Assembly (NCBI GenBank): GCA_902809825.1
Contig: LR778114.1
Span: 434,001 to 498,000, forward strand
Source: Candidatus Hydrogenisulfobacillus filiaventi
Lineage (GTDB): Bacteria; Bacillota; Sulfobacillia; Sulfobacillales; R501
Direction of reading: 5' to 3'
DNA length: 64,000 nucleotides
The first letter of the stretch is position 1. Every line of letters begins with the position of its first letter. The notes below the pieces were generated by a model, which was not told the origin of the DNA, did not search any database, and was given only the letters and a program-made list of their open reading frames with translations. The position numbers and the translations under genes were made by a program. Shown here one piece after another: positions 34,370-42,291 of the stretch.

Positions 34370-34599
34370 TATTCCCACCTCCCGCCGTTGAGACGGCTCA
34401 GGACCATCACGCCGCCTACCGACAGCCACAACATCAGGGTCATGAGGTCCCAGTCGATCAGGTCCATGATGCGGAAGTGGAGGCCCAGCGCCATGAGCGC
34501 GACCAGCGCCGCGCCGACCGCCAGATAGCCGCGGTCGAATCCGGCGTGGGGATTGGCCCGGACCCGCGGTTCCTGCTCCTTCGGCGACGAAGCCAACAT
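34369..34599 (-). CDS. Small two-helix membrane protein, partner of the polyferredoxin
   Basis: 76 residues; ATG at 34599 behind an excellent AAGGAGGTGCGCACC. Two hydrophobic helices (LAVGAALVALMALGLHFRI and LMTLMLWLSVGGVMVL) follow a polar N-terminus. The last base of its stop is shared with the polyferredoxin start, indicating tight coupling. I recognise no family. It is first in the three-gene unit. Confidence 0.75.
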   Translation of the reverse strand: MLASSPKEQEPRVRANPHAGFDRGYLAVGAALVALMALGLHFRIMDLIDWDLMTLMLWLSVGGVMVLSRLNGGRWE

Positions 34600-34810
34600 G
34601 GTGCGCACCTCCTTCGATCCAGGACGCCCGGTGGCGGCCGGGAGGGACCTCAATGGGCCCTAAAGCACCGGGACTTGTGGACTACGCTAACATAGGCCTA
34701 ATGGCCCTTGCGTACAGCACTCCAGCATGGCGGCTCAACGATTCTATACAGTCCGAAAAGCGGTACCAGGGGCGCGTATGTGACGGCCCGAATTTTTTCG
34801 GACAGCCCCC

Positions 34811-34840
34811 TTGCACCCCCTTTCCCGCGGGCATTAAAAT
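34811..34840 (+). promoter_or_regulatory. Promoter of the T-box/serine operon
   Basis: TTGCAC (34811-34816), an 18-base spacer and TAAAAT (34835-34840) precede the start of the T-box stem I by about 15 bases. The stretch 34600-34810 before it holds no gene and only minor inverted repeats such as CCGAA-TTTT-TTCGG near 34788. Confidence 0.65.
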
Positions 34841-34852
34841 GGCACGTAGTCA

Positions 34853-35070
34853 CGCTCGATGAACGGGAAGAGCCGGGCGGTTTTCCAGAGAGTCGGGGCA
34901 GTGGAAACCGGCAAATCGCCCGAGCCCGATTCCACCCGGGAGAGAGCCGGCGAGGAGCCGGCCGCCGCCCTGCGTTATCGGCACCAGCAAAGCGGACCGG
35001 TCCCCGGACGGGGGCCGGCCAAAAAGGGTGGCACCGCGGTTTCGACCGTCCCTTTCTGGGACGGTTTTTT
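34853..35070 (+). promoter_or_regulatory. T-box riboswitch, serine specifier (UCC)
   Basis: The T-box core AGGGTGGCACCGCGG is exact at 35025-35039. Stem I shows the GAACGGGAAGAG element (34861-34872), AGAGAG (34887-34892) and the apical GTGGAAACCGGC. On the 3' side the sequence gatTCCACC (34928-34936) places the specifier at 34931-34933, UCC, a serine codon followed by the usual ACC. A terminator closes the leader. Uncharged tRNA-Ser should stabilise the antiterminator and switch on the aminotransferase and serA genes. Confidence 0.95.
35045..35070 (+). terminator. Regulated terminator of the T-box
   Basis: ACCGTCCC (35045-35052) pairs with GGGACGGT (35058-35065) over a TTTCT loop, followed by TTTTT. 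It competes with the antiterminator formed by the T-box sequence. Confidence 0.92.
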
Positions 35071-35124
35071 GTTCGCCGCGCCCTGCCTGGCCTGTCGCCA
35101 CCACAGCTTGAGAGGAGGATCCCC

Positions 35125-36264
35125 GTGTTTCATCCCGCGTTGTTGTTGCCCGGCCCCACCCCCATGCCGCCGGAGGTGGCCCGGGCCCTGACCACCCCCA
35201 TGAGCGACCACCGCGGTCCGGCCTTCACCCGGGCCCGGGAAGCGGTGGAGGCCCGTCTCCAGGACCTCCTGCACGCCCATCGCGTGGCCGTCTTCCCCAG
35301 CTCCGGTACCGGGGCCCTGGAGGCGGCGGTGCAGAACTTCTTCCGGCCCGGCGACCGGGTGCTGTCGGTGGCCACCGGGGTGTTCGCCCAGCGTTTCGCC
35401 CAGGCGGCGGCCGCCTTCGGGGCGGAGGTGGACAGCATCGGCGATTACGGCCGGCCGTGGGACCAGGAGGCCATCCTGGCGCGCCTGACGGCGGCGGATC
35501 CGCCGTATGCGGGGGTGCTCCTGACCCACAATGAGACCTCCACCGGCATCCTCAACCCGGTGGCGGAACTGGCGGGGCGCATCCGCGCCGCCCTGGGCCC
35601 CGACCGTCAGCCCGCCATCCTGGTGGACAGCATTTCCGGGGTGCCCTCCATCCCCTTCGACCTGGCGGCCTCGGGGGTGGATGCGGTGATGCTGGCCTCG
35701 CAGAAGGGGTTCATGGTGCCTCCCGGGCTGGGGATGGTGGCGGTGAGCGAGGCCGGCTGGGCGCGGGTGGCGGCAGCCGACCGCGGTCCCCGCTACTATT
35801 TCGACCTCCGGCCGTTCTTTGAGGGGCATCTGCCCTACACGCCGGCGGTGGCGCTGGTCTACGGCCTGGAGGCCGCCCTGGAACTGCTGGAGGCCGAGGG
35901 GGCGGAGGCGCGGGAGCGGCGCCATTACCTGCTGCGGGACATGGCCCGCGCCTTCGGGGAGACGGCCGGCCTGACCCCGCGGGTGGAGGCGGCCTACGCC
36001 TCCCCCACCGTGACCGCGCTCAAGCTGCCGGAAGGGGTGACCCCGGCCGCCGTGCGCAGCCCCGCCCGCAGCTTCGGGGTGGAGGTGGCCGGCGGCATGG
36101 GCCAATGGAATGCCGACGGCATCCGGATCGGGCATGTGGGCTACGTCAGCCCCGCTGACCTGATGGGTGGGCTGGCTGCGCTGGCCCGGGCCCTGGGCGG
36201 GCTGGGACGCCCGGAGGCCGCCGGGGCTGTCAAGGCTGCCATGGACGTGTGGATGCAGGCCTAA
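35125..36264 (+). CDS. Class V aminotransferase (serine-pyruvate / alanine-glyoxylate type)
   Basis: 379 residues; GTG start behind AGAGGAGGATCCCC, right after the T-box. The PLP-binding Lys is K194 in MLASQKGFMVPPGL. FPSSGTGALEAAVQNFF is the phosphate-binding region and LVDSISGVPSIPFDL contains the ring-stacking Asp. The LLPGPTPMPPEVARAL opening is typical of the SPT/AGT group. Under a serine T-box and next to serA, it most likely supplies the transamination step of serine synthesis, either on phosphohydroxypyruvate in place of SerC or by serine-glyoxylate exchange. Confidence 0.92.
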   Translation: MFHPALLLPGPTPMPPEVARALTTPMSDHRGPAFTRAREAVEARLQDLLHAHRVAVFPSSGTGALEAAVQNFFRPGDRVLSVATGVFAQRFAQAAAAFGAEVDSIGDYGRPWDQEAILARLTAADPPYAGVLLTHNETSTGILNPVAELAGRIRAALGPDRQPAILVDSISGVPSIPFDLAASGVDAVMLASQKGFMVPPGLGMVAVSEAGWARVAAADRGPRYYFDLRPFFEGHLPYTPAVALVYGLEAALELLEAEGAEARERRHYLLRDMARAFGETAGLTPRVEAAYASPTVTALKLPEGVTPAAVRSPARSFGVEVAGGMGQWNADGIRIGHVGYVSPADLMGGLAALARALGGLGRPEAAGAVKAAMDVWMQA

Positions 36265-36327
36265 GCGCCCCGGCCCCGGCTGCGGCCGGGGGCCGGCGGC
36301 GCCTGGTGAGATAAGGGGAGGAGAAGG

Positions 36328-37905
36328 ATGGCAGAGGAACGGCCGCACATCCTGGTGGCGGAGGAACTGGGCCCGGCCGGGTTGAACTACCTGCGGGAAC
36401 GGGCCGAGGTGGAGGCGCACAAGAAGCTGCCCCCGGAGGAGCTGGACGCCCATCTGGAGGGCAAGGATGCCGTCATCATCCGCAGCAGCCACCGCATCAC
36501 GCGGGAGATCGTGGAGCGGCACCCGCAGTTGAAGGTGGTGGCGCGGGCCGGCTCGGGGGTCGACAACGTCGACCTCAACGCCTGCACCGAGTACGGCATC
36601 ACCGTCATCAACGCCCCCGGGGCCAATGCCATTGCCGCCGCCGAACACACCTTCGGGCTCCTGCTAGCAGCCATGCGCAACATCCCGGCCGGGGACCGGC
36701 ACGTGCGGGAAGGGGGCTGGAACCGGGCCGCCTTCCTGGGGGCCGAGCTGCATGAGCGGCGCCTGGGCATCATCGGGTTCGGGCGCGTGGGCCGGGAGGT
36801 GGCCCGCATCGCTCAGGGGTTCCGCATGCCCATCATGGTCTTCGACCCCTATGTGTCGGCGGATATGCTGACCGCCTACCGGGCTCAGGGGGCGGAGACC
36901 CTGGAGGAGCTGGTGGAGTGGGCGGACATCCTTACCATCCACACCCCCAAAGGCGGGCCCCGGCTGGGATATGAACTCTTGCGCCGCATGCGCAAGGGGT
37001 CGGTGGTGGTGAACGCCTCGCGGGGCGGCCTCTTCGACGAGGACGCCATCGTGCGCCTGCTGGACGAGGGCATCCTTTACCGGGCGGCCCTGGACGTGTT
37101 CGCGGTGGAGCCGCCGCCGGCCGATTCGCCCCTCCTGAAGCGCACCGATGTGGTGCTGACCCCGCACCTGGGCGGGTCGACCGACGAGGCCCTGGCCAAG
37201 GTGGGCCTGATGACCGCCCAGGGGGTGATGGAGGCCCTGGCCGGGCGCACCCCCTTCAACACCGTCAACGTGCCGGTGCCGGTGATGGACCCTGAGGTTA
37301 TTGCCAAACTGGACCGGGCCACCGCCCTGCTGGGCAAGCTCTTCTGGTTCTTTGAACGCAGCCTGCCCAAGACCATCTTCCTGTCGGTGAACGCCATGCC
37401 CCAGGCCAGCGTGCCCTGGCTGCGGCAGAGCCTGATCGCGCGCCTGCTGGAGCCGGTCAGCGACGAGCGGGTGAACACGGTCAACGCCATGAAGAAAGCC
37501 GAGGAACACGGCTTCCGGGTCAACGTGGGCCTGGAGGGCGAGGCGGAGGAGAACAAGCCCGTCACCCTGGCCGTGGTCAGCGGCAGCAGCACCGGCCAGC
37601 CGCTGGCGGAGGTGGAGGTCAACGGCGCCCTGCGCCTGAAGCAGGTGGGGGGCGTGCCCATCGACGCCGTCTGGCCTGAGCGGGCCATCCTCACCGAGCA
37701 CAACGACCGGCCCGGGGTCATGGGCCAGGTCGGCACCATCCTGGGGCAGCACAACGTCAACATCGCCGGCCTCACCCTGGGCCGTTCGGGCCCCGGCGGC
37801 CCCGCCTACATGGTGCTGGCGGTGGACGAGGAGGTGCCGGAAGAGGCGCTGGAGGCCATCCGCGCCCTGCCCGGCATGAACCGCGCCGCCTACATCACGC
37901 TTTAG
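36328..37905 (+). CDS. serA: D-3-phosphoglycerate dehydrogenase
   Basis: 525 residues; ATG behind AAGGGGAGGAGAAGG. First step of serine synthesis. The NAD loop is GIIGFGRVGREVARIAQGF; catalytic Arg is in NASRGGLFDEDAIV, Glu in FAVEPPPADSPLL and His in PHLGGSTDEALAKV. Residues 315-445 form the allosteric substrate-binding domain and 450-525 an ACT domain (ILTEHNDRPGVMGQVGTIL) for serine feedback. Control is thus both by T-box and by end product. Confidence 0.97.
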   Translation: MAEERPHILVAEELGPAGLNYLRERAEVEAHKKLPPEELDAHLEGKDAVIIRSSHRITREIVERHPQLKVVARAGSGVDNVDLNACTEYGITVINAPGANAIAAAEHTFGLLLAAMRNIPAGDRHVREGGWNRAAFLGAELHERRLGIIGFGRVGREVARIAQGFRMPIMVFDPYVSADMLTAYRAQGAETLEELVEWADILTIHTPKGGPRLGYELLRRMRKGSVVVNASRGGLFDEDAIVRLLDEGILYRAALDVFAVEPPPADSPLLKRTDVVLTPHLGGSTDEALAKVGLMTAQGVMEALAGRTPFNTVNVPVPVMDPEVIAKLDRATALLGKLFWFFERSLPKTIFLSVNAMPQASVPWLRQSLIARLLEPVSDERVNTVNAMKKAEEHGFRVNVGLEGEAEENKPVTLAVVSGSSTGQPLAEVEVNGALRLKQVGGVPIDAVWPERAILTEHNDRPGVMGQVGTILGQHNVNIAGLTLGRSGPGGPAYMVLAVDEEVPEEALEAIRALPGMNRAAYITL

Positions 37906-37927
37906 CCCGGGGCATCCGTCCCCCCTG

Positions 37928-37961
37928 CCAGGCCCGGCTCCGGCCGGGCCTGGACCGTTTT
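37928..37961 (+). terminator. Intrinsic terminator after serA
   Basis: CCAGGCCCGG and CCGGGCCTGG form a perfect 10-bp stem with a six-base loop, followed by ACCGTTTT. Confidence 0.75.
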
Positions 37962-38042
37962 GCGACAGGCGCACCGGGCGGGAGCCGGGGGGCATTCCCG
38001 GCGACGGCTTCCCGCCGCCCCGGCCTGCTCCCCCGGAACGGG

Positions 38043-39851
38043 TCAGCTGGCCGGGCCGGGTTCGGCGGCGGCGATCACCTGGGTCATGAGCAGGGAGACC
38101 ATCCGTTGCCCGGGCCCGTAGGCCTGCAGCCAGTCGTTGGTGATGGTCAGGGGATGGAGTTCCTCGGTGACCGGTTCCCCGGAGCCTGGGGGCACGTACT
38201 GCACCAGGACCGGCCGCCGGCGCCGGATGGCGGCCGCGATCACCTCGGCGGCCGGGGCGGCGGCATGGCGGGCCAGACGGGGGTCCACGTACGGCAGCAC
38301 CGCACTGACCGCCGGACGCATGCGCCCGCTTCCCTCCTCCTCCGGCCCGGGGTCGGGCATGGGGGGCGGCGGTTCGGAGGGCTGCTCCACCCGGCTGCGC
38401 ACCGCGATGCCGGCCCGGCGGGCCCGTTCCACCACCTCCTGCTGGCTGCCGAAGGGCACGATGAGGTCAGTGGGGGTGAGGCGCCGCACCACCAGGTCGC
38501 CCAGGGCCTGTTCCATGCGCCGGCTGTCCTCGGCGCTGCCGCTGTGCACCAGCATGGCCTCCACCAGCCGGTGGCGGGTGAGGGCGGCGAACCAGTCCCG
38601 CAGGTTTTCGGCCACGTTTTGCGGCACCCCGGCGGGGGCCAGGTGCCGGAGCAGGTCCAGTACCTGTTCCAGGCTGTAGCCGTTGTCGATGGCCCGTTCA
38701 GCCGCCGCTTGGTCCAGGCGGTAGACCGACACCCGGTCCGGCCGCTCCAGCCGTGCCACCTCCTCCAGCTGCCAACGCTCCAGGGCCGGGGTCACCGGCG
38801 GTACCAGTACCTCTCCTGTCGTCTGGCAGAGGATGCGGCCGCTTTCCTCGACCTCGTAGGGGCCGTTGGCGGCGGCGTAGCCGAGGGCGGACAGCCGCCC
38901 GCTGCGGCGGTCGGGCCCCCATTCCCAGAGGTCGAGCGCCGCCCATTCCTCCAGTACCTCCGGTAGGTGACCGGGCGGCAGGTACTGGAGCGCCATGCTG
39001 CGCAACCATTTGTCCAGGCGTCCGAGGTCGATCCAGGCCTGGGGGGGCAGGGAGGCGGCCACCATCAGCGTCACCTGGGGCATGGGCCCGGCCAGGGGAT
39101 CCCCGCCGGCGGCAAAGTCCAGCAGCCGCGCCCAGCGGGCGGCAGGCGGCAGCGCCAGAAAGGCCGGCACCGCCCCCGTCAGACGCAGGGCCGGGCCGTC
39201 GGGACCGCCGGGGTCCTTGAACACCAGCCGGTTCTCCAGCGCGAAGCGCAGTACCAGCTCCATCTGCACCGCCGCCCGTTGCCGGTCGCGGGCCAGGGCG
39301 GAGCGGGCGATGAGGCGGTTCAGGGCCCGTTTGTAGACGGTGGCCTGCTGGGTGAGCGGCAGGTGTTCCCAGCGCGCGGCACCCAGGAGCAGGAGCAGGT
39401 CGGCCCAGAAGGGGGTGAAGGCGGGGGCGGGCGGAATCGGCCGGGGGCTCTCGCTGCCGGTGGTGACCGGCAGCCGGCCGGGGTCGACCAGGGCCCGCCA
39501 CAGCGGTTCCAGAAACTCCTGCGGGACCAGGTACAGCATGCGGTAGTAGTCGGCCCGCACCAGGAACACCAGCCCGGTCTCAGCCAGGGCGTTGAGGGCG
39601 GTATAGGCATCGGGTACGGCCTGCACGCGGTCGGCGGCCGCCTGGCCGCCGCTGAAGAGAAGGCGGCGCAGGAACTCGCGGGCCGTCTCCGGCAGGGCTG
39701 CCACCCGCCGGGCGAGTCCGTCCGGGTCCTGCAGGCGTTCCGCCAGGCGCCGGGCGGGGAGCCGGCGGGCGGGGGCCTCGGGCCACAAACGCCGGCGGTG
39801 CGGTTCGGGCAGACGGGTCAGGATGACGGCCAGGGGCAGCCCCACCGGCAT
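38043..39851 (-). CDS. Helicase-associated partner of XPB
   Basis: 602 residues; its ATG overlaps the XPB stop by four bases. Leu/Ala/Arg-rich helical repeats fill the first 350 residues (PETAREFLRRLLFSGGQAAA, TALNALAETGLVFLVRADYY). The C-terminal third (VLVPPVTPALERWQLEEVAR, VSVYRLDQAAAERAIDNGYS, then RRRPVLVQYVPPGSGEPV) matches the helicase-C3 / WYL-like arrangement of proteins encoded beside bacterial XPB in Actinobacteria and Bacillota. It has no ATPase motifs of its own. It probably loads or guides XPB in DNA repair; this is inferred from the operon. Confidence 0.8.
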   Translation of the reverse strand: MPVGLPLAVILTRLPEPHRRRLWPEAPARRLPARRLAERLQDPDGLARRVAALPETAREFLRRLLFSGGQAAADRVQAVPDAYTALNALAETGLVFLVRADYYRMLYLVPQEFLEPLWRALVDPGRLPVTTGSESPRPIPPAPAFTPFWADLLLLLGAARWEHLPLTQQATVYKRALNRLIARSALARDRQRAAVQMELVLRFALENRLVFKDPGGPDGPALRLTGAVPAFLALPPAARWARLLDFAAGGDPLAGPMPQVTLMVAASLPPQAWIDLGRLDKWLRSMALQYLPPGHLPEVLEEWAALDLWEWGPDRRSGRLSALGYAAANGPYEVEESGRILCQTTGEVLVPPVTPALERWQLEEVARLERPDRVSVYRLDQAAAERAIDNGYSLEQVLDLLRHLAPAGVPQNVAENLRDWFAALTRHRLVEAMLVHSGSAEDSRRMEQALGDLVVRRLTPTDLIVPFGSQQEVVERARRAGIAVRSRVEQPSEPPPPMPDPGPEEEGSGRMRPAVSAVLPYVDPRLARHAAAPAAEVIAAAIRRRRPVLVQYVPPGSGEPVTEELHPLTITNDWLQAYGPGQRMVSLLMTQVIAAAEPGPAS

Positions 39852-41593
39852 CACGGCCGTTCGCCCTCCCGCGCGTGCCCCGGGGGCGGGAAGGCGATGA
39901 CCGGGGCCAGCCGCGGGGCCTGCGGACGCCCTTGGGCATCGGCATGGGCCACCGTGTAGCGGTAGCCCTGCTCGCACAGGAAGAGCTGCCGTTTCTGGGC
40001 GAACTCCTGTTCCCGGGTCTCCTCGCTGACCAGGCTGTAGAAGGTGGCGCTGCCGCCGTCGGCCTTGGGCCGCAGCAGGCGGCCCAGGCGTTGGGCCTCC
40101 TCCTGGCGGGAACCGAAGGTGCCGGACACCTGGACCGCCACGTTCGCATCCGGCAGATCGATGGCGAAATTGGCCACCTTGGAGACCACCAGTACCGGTA
40201 TCTCCCCCCGCCGGAAAGCGGCGTAGAGGCGTTCCCGTTCGCGGGCTGGGGTCTCGCCGGTGATGAGGGGGGCCTGCAGCCGGCGGGCCAGGGTCTTCAG
40301 CTGGTCCAGGTACTGGCCGATGACCAGGATATGGTCGCCCGCGTGCTCCTGCACCAGCTGTTCCACCACCCGGGTCTTCACCGGGTTCTCGGCGGCCAGG
40401 CGGATGCGCTCGTCGTCCTCGGCCAGGGCGTAGCGTTCCATCAGCCCGGGCGGCATGGCGATGCGGATCTCGTGGCAGCTGGCGGGGGCAATCCAGCCCT
40501 GCTGTTCCAGCATCCGCCAGGGCAGGTCGAAGCGCTTGGGGCCGATGAGGGCGAAGACATCCTCCGCACGGCCGTCCTCGCGGATGAGGGTGGCGGTGAG
40601 GCCCAGCCGCCGCCGGGCCTGCAGGCTGGCGGTGAGCCGGAAGACCGGGGCCGGCAGCAGGTGGACCTCGTCATAAATGATGAGCCCCCAGTTGCCCTGG
40701 TCGAGGGCGGCGAAATGGGGGTACTCCCCGCCCTTGCGGCGGGTCAGCAGCTGGTAGGTGGTAAGGGTGACCGGACGCACCTCCTTGCGGGCGCCCGAAT
40801 ACTCGCCGATGGCGGCGGGATCGAGGTCGGTGCGGTCCAGCAGCTCCTCCCGCCACTGGTGCAGGGAGGCCACGGAGGTAGTCAGGATCAGGGTGTGGGC
40901 CTGGGCCCGCACCATGGCCCCGATCCCGACCAGGGTTTTGCCGGCACCGCAGGGCAGTACCACCACCCCGCTGCCGCGGTCGGCGGCGCCGTTGCCCCAG
41001 AACGCCTGCACCGCCTGGACCTGGTAGTCGCGCAGGGCGAAGGGCCGCCCGTCCCGGGTCCGCTCCCGCCAGCCCAGCGGCAGGGGGGACCCGGCCTGGT
41101 AGCCGGCCCGGTCGTCCACCGGCCACCCGATTTTGGCCAGGGCCTGCTTCAGCAGCCCGCGGTGTTCCGGCCGGATGCGGTAGCCGGCGGCCAGGGGCGG
41201 ACCCAGGAAAGGGGCCACCGCCTGCTGGTGGCCGATCAGGTGGCGCAGGGAGGGGTCGGAGGCCGCTAGGTAGAGCCCGTCGCCGTCCGGGGCCGGGGTG
41301 AGGACCAGCCGCCCGTAGCGCGCGCCCTGGTCGCGCACAAACTGCTCCACCTCAGGCGGCAGGGGATACTGCGAGTAGCGGGCCAGGGCCGCCAGCACCC
41401 GGCTGGCGTCGAGGCCGGCCGCCTGGGCATTCCAGAGCGAGAGGGCGGTCAGGCGGTAGGTGTGCACGTGCTCGGGGCTCTTCACCAGCTCCGCAAAGGC
41501 CACCAGGGCATCGCGGGCCTCCTCGTAAAGGGGGTTGTCCACCTCCAGCAGGAGGGTGAGGTCGCTCTGCACGATGAGGGGAAGGCGGTCCAT
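39851..41593 (-). CDS. DNA repair helicase XPB (SF2)
   Basis: 580 residues; ATG at 41593 behind GACGAGGAGGTGCCGG. The N-terminal 170 residues are the DNA-damage-recognition-like domain (LIVQSDLTLLLEVDNPLYEE). RDYQVQAVQAFWG precedes Walker A LPCGAGKTLVGIG. The DEVH box is LIIYDEVHLLPAPVF, motif III is LGLTATLIREDGRAEDVF with the RED motif typical of XPB, and motif VI is AQRLGRLLRPK. It is a 3'-5' translocase related to the TFIIH helicase. In bacteria its physiological role is little known. Confidence 0.94.
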   Translation of the reverse strand: MDRLPLIVQSDLTLLLEVDNPLYEEARDALVAFAELVKSPEHVHTYRLTALSLWNAQAAGLDASRVLAALARYSQYPLPPEVEQFVRDQGARYGRLVLTPAPDGDGLYLAASDPSLRHLIGHQQAVAPFLGPPLAAGYRIRPEHRGLLKQALAKIGWPVDDRAGYQAGSPLPLGWRERTRDGRPFALRDYQVQAVQAFWGNGAADRGSGVVVLPCGAGKTLVGIGAMVRAQAHTLILTTSVASLHQWREELLDRTDLDPAAIGEYSGARKEVRPVTLTTYQLLTRRKGGEYPHFAALDQGNWGLIIYDEVHLLPAPVFRLTASLQARRRLGLTATLIREDGRAEDVFALIGPKRFDLPWRMLEQQGWIAPASCHEIRIAMPPGLMERYALAEDDERIRLAAENPVKTRVVEQLVQEHAGDHILVIGQYLDQLKTLARRLQAPLITGETPARERERLYAAFRRGEIPVLVVSKVANFAIDLPDANVAVQVSGTFGSRQEEAQRLGRLLRPKADGGSATFYSLVSEETREQEFAQKRQLFLCEQGYRYTVAHADAQGRPQAPRLAPVIAFPPPGHAREGERP

Positions 41594-41664
41594 CCGGCAC
41601 CTCCTCGTCCCGGGTTGTTCCCCCTGCCTCCAGCTTACCCCACCTGTTCCCGGCCTGCCCGGGA

Positions 41665-42123
41665 TCAGGGGCGCAGGGTGGCGACCAGGCGCTGGGGGAA
41701 GCGCAGCAGGTCGATGGCCTCCAATCCGGAATGCACCACGATGTCGGCAGCCGCCAGGCAGGAGACGTTGACCCCTTCCGTGCCGATGACCGCCACCGCC
41801 AGGCGGGCGGCGCGGAACATGGGCACGTCGTTGCGCCCGTTCCCCACCGCCACCGCCGGATCCAGCGCCCGGACGTGACGGGCCTTGTCGCGGCCGTCGG
41901 TGATGAGGGTGGGGGTGATGCCGGTGGCCCGGGCCACCTCCTCCAGGCGCCCGTGGGTGCCGGCGGTCAGGATGTGCACGGGCAGGATGGTGTTGAGGGC
42001 CTTGAGGGCCTCGACCACCGCCGGCGGGATGATGCCGTCGGTGGCCAGGGTGCCGTTGAGGTCGAACACGGCATGGGCCAGCAGCAGGGTGCCGTTGCCG
42101 GGAATGGAGACCGAAAGGGCCAG
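41665..42123 (-). CDS. HAD-family phosphatase-like protein (soluble P-type ATPase-like)
   Basis: 152 residues if started at the CTG at 42123. The HAD motifs are VFDLNGTLATDG (motif I with Asn in place of the second Asp, as in this subfamily), ILTAGTHGRLEEVA (motif II) and AVGNGRNDVPMFRAA (motif IV). Family members begin with a strand like IPGNGTLLLAHAVFD, and that strand is encoded upstream of the first standard start (GTG at 42069). No ATG, GTG or TTG precedes it after the in-frame stop. CTG at 42123 follows GGAGGACGGTGACCC. The substrate is unknown. Confidence 0.78.
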   Translation of the reverse strand: MALSVSIPGNGTLLLAHAVFDLNGTLATDGIIPPAVVEALKALNTILPVHILTAGTHGRLEEVARATGITPTLITDGRDKARHVRALDPAVAVGNGRNDVPMFRAARLAVAVIGTEGVNVSCLAAADIVVHSGLEAIDLLRFPQRLVATLRP

Positions 42124-42213
42124 AAAGGGTCACCGTCCTCCGCATTGTCTTCCCCTACTCTAACAGACCCGGGGGACGGGCGGCGAGGGCCAATAGCCGT
42201 CCCGGCGGGGGAC

Positions 42214-42244
42214 TTGTCCCCGGCCGTAGTGCGAATTACACTAT
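42214..42244 (+). promoter_or_regulatory. Promoter and overlapping operator of the MFS gene
   Basis: TTGTCC (42214-42219), 17 bases, then TACACT (42237-42242). An inverted repeat TAGTG-cgaatta-CACTA (42227-42243) covers the -10 box, so a bound dimer would block transcription. A TTGCT...AGCAA hairpin lies in the short leader. Confidence 0.55.
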
Positions 42245-42291
42245 CCCTTGCTGTGGTTCCCTTCGGGTAGCAACGTTCCAGGTAAAGCGGG

